In this document: in pieces, positions 43,552-48,000 of the stretch
Layout: each line of letters starts with the position of its first letter
Numbering within the stretch: the first letter of the stretch is position 1
Assembly (NCBI GenBank): GCA_902573985.1
Contig: CACGLS010000002.1
Coordinates: 1 to 48,000, forward strand
Length of the DNA: 48,000 nucleotides
Origin: an uncultured Pelagibacteraceae bacterium
GTDB lineage: Bacteria > Pseudomonadota > Alphaproteobacteria > Pelagibacterales > Pelagibacteraceae
Direction: 5' to 3'
Position numbers and translations under genes: made by a program
The notes under the pieces: model-generated
What the model was told of the DNA's origin: nothing
Database searches by the model: none
Seen by the model: only the letters and a program-made list of their open reading frames with translations

Positions 43552-45065
43552 GGATTGACTTGGCTCACTTTCAAGAAAGTTTTAGTATAACTATTTATTT
43601 TCAAACCCTTATTTTGTAAAAGTTTTAAACTTTCCTCAGTTTCTTTCATTACAACCCTTCCCTTTTCGGTTTCTGGTTGGCCATCAAAAAATGCTAGGAA
43701 TAAAGATTTGTATCCAACTTTAATTAAGAATTGCCCAGTCAATGTAAGAGGGTTTAAACCAATGCTCGATGAAAAAATAATTTTGTTTTTATATTTTTTT
43801 AATAACTTGTTCTCTGCAAAGAACTCTTTTTCCACTATGAAAGCAGATATATTTTTTAACTTATTCTTTTTATCATTTTTAAAACTTTGAATTTTTTCTA
43901 ACTCGCTGCCACTTATAATTAAAAATATAGGGTTTTTAAGTTTTGTTTTTAAATCTAAAAAATTTGATAGTGCATTACTTCCACTTAAAATAATAGATTG
44001 TTTTGAGTCTAGGTTTTCCAAAAAACTTTGTCCATATATTTTAAATGAGCTTGCTCCACCTATGAGAACAGGAGGTTTTTTCAAAATCTTTTTTATTTTT
44101 TTAAAGTTTTCAAATTTGATTATATTTTTGTTCTTAAGTTTTGTAGAAATAGTTTTTAATGCAAGACCAACATTCAATCTTCTCTTTTGTATTAAATCCA
44201 TCATTTCGCTCTGTGAATAACCGTTGCTTGCTGCATAAGCATACGCATAAGAGCTGCCCCAATTAAGTTTTGATTTCATTTTTTCAAATTCTTCTAATAA
44301 ATTATTAAATTCAAAGCCTGAAATTTTAATTTCTTTAGAATGATTTGACGCCAACAATAGTTCAGTTTCGGCATTGCCTGCGCCCCTGCCCATTCCCTTA
44401 ATTGTTGTATCTACCAGTTCACATCCCGCCTCGATCGCAGCTAAAGAGTTTGCCAAAGCCAAACCGCAATTATTATGAAAGTGACAACCAAATTTTATTT
44501 TATTATTACTAATTTTTTTAAAAAAATTATAAATTTGTTGAGGTTTGAGGGCTCCAAAACTATCAACTAAAGATATGACATCACATTTATCTTTTAAAGT
44601 ATTTATCTTTTTTTTTGCATAATCATATTTATCTATCCACTTACTTAAATACATTAAATTTAAATTAAAAGAAATTTTTTTAAATTTTTTTTTTGCTTTC
44701 AAAATTTTTTCAACAATATTTAGTTTTTCAATATCAACAGCAAATCTTATCGTGTCAATAAATTTTTGATTTTTATCAATAAGTTTTATTAGTGTTTGAG
44801 TATCTTTAATCTCTTTTGCATTAATCATCACAGAAATCTTTTGATTTTTATTCAAGATTTGTTTTGCAGTTTTTAAAATTTTTGTATTAAGATGAAAATA
44901 AGGCCCGTGATGATCATTTTGATTAGAGAGATATCCCAGCTCTATAAATTTAACCGGAGTTTTGGCAATAGCTTTTAAATAATTTTTTACTAAATTGGAT
45001 GAAAAGTTCCAATCAGTGTAATATCCTCCGTCTCTAAGTGTACAATCTAGAATCTCATATTTCAT
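43542..45065 (-). CDS. DRE-TIM (HMGL-like) aldolase with extra C-terminal domain
   Basis: This 507-residue two-domain protein has an N-terminal barrel (1 to about 300) of the HMG-CoA lyase / 4-hydroxy-2-oxovalerate aldolase superfamily. It has LDCTLRDGGYY (residues 6-16, with the DRE-like RDG metal motif), FIELGYLS, SLVDSFGALKP, the metal ligands CHFHNNCGLA (His195, His197) and DTTIKGMGRGAGNAETE. The C-terminal half (about 330-507) has Rossmann-like strands (PVLIGGASSFKIYGQSFL, IFLIISGSELEK, SLFLAFFDGQPETEKGR) not found in housekeeping members. It is the first gene of the cassette with a CMP-sugar synthetase and an oxygenase, preceded by an operator-bearing promoter. Substrate unknown. Confidence 0.8.
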   Translation of the reverse strand: MKYEILDCTLRDGGYYTDWNFSSNLVKNYLKAIAKTPVKFIELGYLSNQNDHHGPYFHLNTKILKTAKQILNKNQKISVMINAKEIKDTQTLIKLIDKNQKFIDTIRFAVDIEKLNIVEKILKAKKKFKKISFNLNLMYLSKWIDKYDYAKKKINTLKDKCDVISLVDSFGALKPQQIYNFFKKISNNKIKFGCHFHNNCGLALANSLAAIEAGCELVDTTIKGMGRGAGNAETELLLASNHSKEIKISGFEFNNLLEEFEKMKSKLNWGSSYAYAYAASNGYSQSEMMDLIQKRRLNVGLALKTISTKLKNKNIIKFENFKKIKKILKKPPVLIGGASSFKIYGQSFLENLDSKQSIILSGSNALSNFLDLKTKLKNPIFLIISGSELEKIQSFKNDKKNKLKNISAFIVEKEFFAENKLLKKYKNKIIFSSSIGLNPLTLTGQFLIKVGYKSLFLAFFDGQPETEKGRVVMKETEESLKLLQNKGLKINSYTKTFLKVSQVNPWI

Positions 45066-45070
45066 AAAGT

Positions 45071-45115
45071 GTTCAATTAATGAACAGTATAATATAATTT
45101 TAATTTTTTCACCAA
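45071..45115 (-). promoter_or_regulatory. promoter of the aldolase cassette with palindromic operator
   Basis: Minus strand: TTGGTG (45110-45115), 18-base spacer, TATACT (45086-45091), then directly GTTCATTAATTGAAC (45071-45085), the same 15-bp operator type and the same position relative to the -10 as in the regulator's promoter. The aldolase ATG lies 5 bases downstream of the operator. No Shine-Dalgarno is visible. Confidence 0.72.
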
Positions 45116-45124
45116 CTAAAAAGG

Positions 45125-46567
45125 TTAAATTTGAAAAAAATTCAGTATATTTTGACTTACATTTTCACTTGAGAGACAAAAATCCTCCTTTTTAGCTAAA
45201 ATTGTAAAATCACTTTCTCCATTGATTAATTTAAGTATTTTCTTTTCAAATACTTGATAAGAAGTGACTCTCACAAGATCATTAATCTCATTTTTAGGTA
45301 AAAAAGAAAAATTTGAATTATTAGGATCTAAAAAATAACAAGTTTTTCCACTGCCTATCAATTCATATCCTAATGTTGAGCTCCAGGTACATAATGCTTT
45401 AGCTTTTTCACCAAGTACATAGCTATCAGAATGATCATCGTCATAGTCTACAACGTAAACAACATTTGGGATTCCTTCTAAAATAGAATTTTCTTTTTTA
45501 TCGTTAAAAGTTTTTTTATGTTTTATGCAAATTTTTAATTTTGGAAATTTAATAGCAAATTTTTTAATCCACTCAAAATGTTTGTAGTATTCTTGATAAT
45601 AATTGTCATAGCCCGAGTGAAAGTTAGCTATATGTTCACTTGCAAAAACGAGAAGGTCATAGATTTTTTTTCCTGAAAGTCCATGATGTTTTTGAATGCT
45701 TCTTTCGTAACACCACGAACCTACTGGAACTTTTTTCTTTATCATACAGCCCATTTCTTTATCATACAAAATACTTTTTTTACCTAAAGTAAAAAGAATA
45801 TCAGTTGAGACATACATTCCAGGCCCATTTATTTGAAACAAGTTTTTTTGAAAACATGAGGAGTAAATTCCTCCTTTACTATGAAAGATTGAGTCCCTTA
45901 ACGCGGAAGTGTCATAAAACCTTTCTTGAATAAGATATTTAGAACTTACTTCAGAAAAAATCGTATTATATTTTAGATTTATTTTACATAAATGATATAA
46001 AAAAGGAATAATATTATTTCTTGAAATCAGTGAAATTTTTAAAAACAAAAAAAAGAAATTTAAATTATTTTTTATAAAATATATTTTGTTATCTATTATA
46101 CACCTTTTATAATTAAAAAAATAAGTCTTAAATTTTTTTTCCTTACTTTTTTGGGAGGTTATAAATAATAATCTTGATTTTTCATTCAAAATCTCGAATC
46201 TTTTAAGATTAGTAAATTCTGTATTATTATCTACAATTATATCATAATTAATAATCTTAGTTTTTTTTGTTTTTGAAAAAATAAGCACATAAAATAAAAA
46301 ACTAAGATATATTATGGAGTATTTTAATATTTTTTTTAGTTCAAACTTATTATCAAAAGCTCCTTTATTATTTACAAAATTTTTGAACAAGAATTGCTTG
46401 ACTTCAAAATGAGTATTTTTAAATGACAGATTTTGATTTTCGGAATATATTTTTAAAATGGCATTGAGTCTTTTTTCATTGGAAAACTCATCAATAAAAC
46501 TCATCAAATCGTTTTTCAGATGTAAAATATTTTTTGATCTATCAAGTTTAAATTTAGATAATATCAT
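45125..46567 (-). CDS. surface carbohydrate biosynthesis protein, GT-B-like
   Basis: This 480-residue cytoplasmic protein has a charged N-terminal half with a hydrophobic patch (about 86-101) and a C-terminal nucleotide-sugar-binding half. It has NGPGMYVSTDILFTLGKKS, VPVGSWCYERS, LKICIKHKKTF (the HK motif resembling RPHP), VLGEKAKALCTWSSTLGYELIGSGKTCYFLDP (the SxxxYE segment seen in CDP-glycerol transferase-like and KDO-type glycosyltransferases). A glycosyl or glycerol-phosphate transfer role is likely but not assigned. It ends 59 bases before the operator-controlled aldolase gene. Confidence 0.6.
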   Translation of the reverse strand: MILSKFKLDRSKNILHLKNDLMSFIDEFSNEKRLNAILKIYSENQNLSFKNTHFEVKQFLFKNFVNNKGAFDNKFELKKILKYSIIYLSFLFYVLIFSKTKKTKIINYDIIVDNNTEFTNLKRFEILNEKSRLLFITSQKSKEKKFKTYFFNYKRCIIDNKIYFIKNNLNFFFLFLKISLISRNNIIPFLYHLCKINLKYNTIFSEVSSKYLIQERFYDTSALRDSIFHSKGGIYSSCFQKNLFQINGPGMYVSTDILFTLGKKSILYDKEMGCMIKKKVPVGSWCYERSIQKHHGLSGKKIYDLLVFASEHIANFHSGYDNYYQEYYKHFEWIKKFAIKFPKLKICIKHKKTFNDKKENSILEGIPNVVYVVDYDDDHSDSYVLGEKAKALCTWSSTLGYELIGSGKTCYFLDPNNSNFSFLPKNEINDLVRVTSYQVFEKKILKLINGESDFTILAKKEDFCLSSENVSQNILNFFQI

Positions 46568-46574
46568 TTATAAA

Positions 46575-47780
46575 TTATATTCTATCCAATATTTCATTTT
46601 TAATAATTTTAAAATTTGGTAATTTTTTACTTTTGACACTTTTTAAATAAAACTTTGAAAAAAATTTATATTTTTTATTATCAGTTTTAGGAAATTTTAG
46701 ATCATTTTTATAATCATTTTTCGAAATATCGATAATTTTGCTATTAATTGATTTTGCATAAAGTTTTTTAAAAATAATATTTGATGGATTTTTTTCATAC
46801 TCATTTGAATGGATAAATAGACAAGGCTTTTTGAACAAAATCGAATAACTGTTAGAGGATGAACCTGCTGATACAACAAATAATGCATGTTTTATCAGAT
46901 CCATTGTTCTACCGTAAACTATCTTGAAATATTTAAGATTTTTTTTTTCAAAATCTTTACTGGTCCTTGGGTGTGCTGAAATTATTACTTTGCATTTAAA
47001 TTTTTTTTCTATTAATTTTAAAAACTCAGTCAATTCTTTGTAATAATTTTTTGTTGACCAATTTCTACCTTGACCTAAGAGCGAAGAGTCGCTCGGCGCA
47101 CTTGGGCCACCATCACTAAGGTAGCATACATATTTTTCGCTTTCTAATTTTTTTGTTTTTTTGACTTTATAATATCTTGAAAAATCCCATGAATTTATGG
47201 AGATAATTTTTGTTTTATGAAGATTTTTTTTTTTATACGTCTCAAATTTTTTTGAACCATTAGTAACAATAAAATCAGGAAGTAATTGTTTTTTAGAGTT
47301 TATATAATAGTTAATGTAGAATTTTCTATACCAACTTATCAGTTCTTTAGGCCGCTTAAGTAACATTTTTAATCTGTAAGGAATTCGAAGCAAACTTTGA
47401 TACAATTTATATTTTACTTCTGAAAAAGGAAGGCTTCCATGATGAGTTAAAATTACTCTTATATTTTGTGATTTTAGAAAAGTATATAATTTTAATATTT
47501 TAAAATTACTTGGGAGTGTTTGGAACCAAACTATTAATTTAAACTTCAAATTTAATTTTTTAATGTGTTTCATCCAAGTTTCTAAGCTATCGAAATTTAA
47601 AACTTTTTTAGAACTTTTAATATGACTGTAGTCTGGGCGATTATTAGGGTAACAAAAATCAATGAGCTCGTGTATTTCTAAAAAGTATTTATTTTTATAA
47701 AATTTAAGCTCATATTTTTCAAAATCGTAGTCACCCAAAAATTTTGTAGTATTTAAAAATATCAATTTTATATTAGACAT
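46575..47780 (-). CDS. GT-B/CDP-glycerol transferase-like protein
   Basis: This 401-residue protein has VIISAHPRTSKDFEKK (AHPR in place of RPHP), HALFVVSAGSSSNSYSILFKKPCLFIHS (the Ser-rich donor-binding loop) and a glycine- and serine-rich LSDGGPSAPSDSSLLGQGRNW segment near residue 220, a pattern of membrane-peripheral GT-B enzymes of surface glycan loci. An ILTHHGSLPF motif near residue 110 may hold the catalytic His. It lies 7 bases upstream of the preceding entry's gene and is probably cotranscribed with it. Confidence 0.62.
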   Translation of the reverse strand: MSNIKLIFLNTTKFLGDYDFEKYELKFYKNKYFLEIHELIDFCYPNNRPDYSHIKSSKKVLNFDSLETWMKHIKKLNLKFKLIVWFQTLPSNFKILKLYTFLKSQNIRVILTHHGSLPFSEVKYKLYQSLLRIPYRLKMLLKRPKELISWYRKFYINYYINSKKQLLPDFIVTNGSKKFETYKKKNLHKTKIISINSWDFSRYYKVKKTKKLESEKYVCYLSDGGPSAPSDSSLLGQGRNWSTKNYYKELTEFLKLIEKKFKCKVIISAHPRTSKDFEKKNLKYFKIVYGRTMDLIKHALFVVSAGSSSNSYSILFKKPCLFIHSNEYEKNPSNIIFKKLYAKSINSKIIDISKNDYKNDLKFPKTDNKKYKFFSKFYLKSVKSKKLPNFKIIKNEILDRI

Positions 47781-47797
47781 GAATGTTTTTGATGTAA

Positions 47798-48000
47798 TTA
47801 AATTTTTTTAATCACACTTTTACCTTTAGGCATTATTCGATGCTTATGAGCTTTATTTTTAAGTTTTTTATTTTTAAATTTTAAAAAATCTTTAAATAGG
47901 TTGTTAGATTTTTTGTCCTCAAAAATACCTCTCATTTTCCAATGATCCGCATCGTACCAAGTACCTGCAAAGTGTAAAAAATAATTCTCTTTTAAAGAAG
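47798..48000 (-). CDS. C-terminal fragment of an unidentified protein
   Basis: The last 66 codons of a minus-strand gene whose start lies beyond the window. The frame reads LKENYFLHFAGTWYDADHWK, then a highly basic tail ending KSVIKKI with stop 47798-47800. The LHFAGTWYDADHW block looks like a conserved C-terminal motif, but I cannot assign a family. Context suggests another glycan-locus enzyme. It lies 17 bases upstream of the GT-B gene that starts at 47780. Confidence 0.6.
   Translation of the reverse strand, partial: SLKENYFLHFAGTWYDADHWKMRGIFEDKKSNNLFKDFLKFKNKKLKNKAHKHRIMPKGKSVIKKI

Overview
The window looks like a chromosome segment of a SAR11-type alphaproteobacterium (Candidatus Pelagibacter or a close relative). 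It is very AT-rich with Lys/Asn/Ile-rich proteins, spacers are tiny, genes overlap constantly, and there are several alphaproteobacterial gene pairings: an EPS-type MarR regulator in a polysaccharide locus, a DUF1013/TrcR protein near ribosomal genes, and a three-gene pntAa-pntAb-pntB set next to a 36-residue aa3 oxidase subunit IV. No insertion sequence, prophage or CRISPR array is visible. After adding small and alternatively started genes, no gene-free stretch exceeds 300 bases; the longest is about 127 bases (31086-31212).

Region 1 (1-16.9 kb) is core genome. It opens with the tail of rluD and with rpoH on the plus strand. A long minus-strand block follows: the coiled-coil gene, zapA, a 5-formyl-THF cyclo-ligase gene, a ymdB-like gene, yebC, a phage-type ruvC-like gene, tolQ-tolR-tolA-tolB-pal-cpoB, tilS, ftsH, folP, glmM, thiD and purA. 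It covers envelope integrity, division, folate and wall-precursor metabolism, and proteostasis. A clean intrinsic terminator separates pal from cpoB-tilS.

Region 2 (16.9-27.2 kb, plus strand) has central carbon genes (tkt, pgk, class I fba) and a thiE-like gene. Then comes a two-gene carbohydrate insert: a radical SAM protein that appears to start at CTG, and a glycosyltransferase. A translation-centred run follows: efp, suhB, rpmE, trcR-like, rpsU (ATT start), a cold-shock gene and initiator tRNA-Met.

Region 3 (27.2-31.1 kb, minus strand) holds a transaldolase gene, the proton-translocating transhydrogenase genes, oxidase subunit IV, rpmJ and a lone 5S rRNA.

Region 4 (31.1-48 kb, minus strand) is a surface-polysaccharide island directly upstream of the 5S gene, where 23S rRNA would normally sit. 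It encodes glycosyltransferases, a TylF-like methyltransferase, CDP-6-deoxyhexose synthesis (rfbF, rfbG, a reductase/epimerase), an APH-fold kinase, three proteins resembling GT-B/CDP-glycerol transferases, a PglK-like ABC exporter, an EPS-type MarR regulator, and a cassette of DRE-TIM aldolase, CMP-sugar synthetase and 2OG-Fe(II) oxygenase. Together these could make, activate, modify, assemble and export an unusual glycan. The best new observation is a set of three 15-bp palindromes of consensus GTTCA-N5-TGAAC. Two frame the regulator's own promoter and one lies directly after the -10 of the aldolase cassette promoter, which suggests one regulator controlling both.
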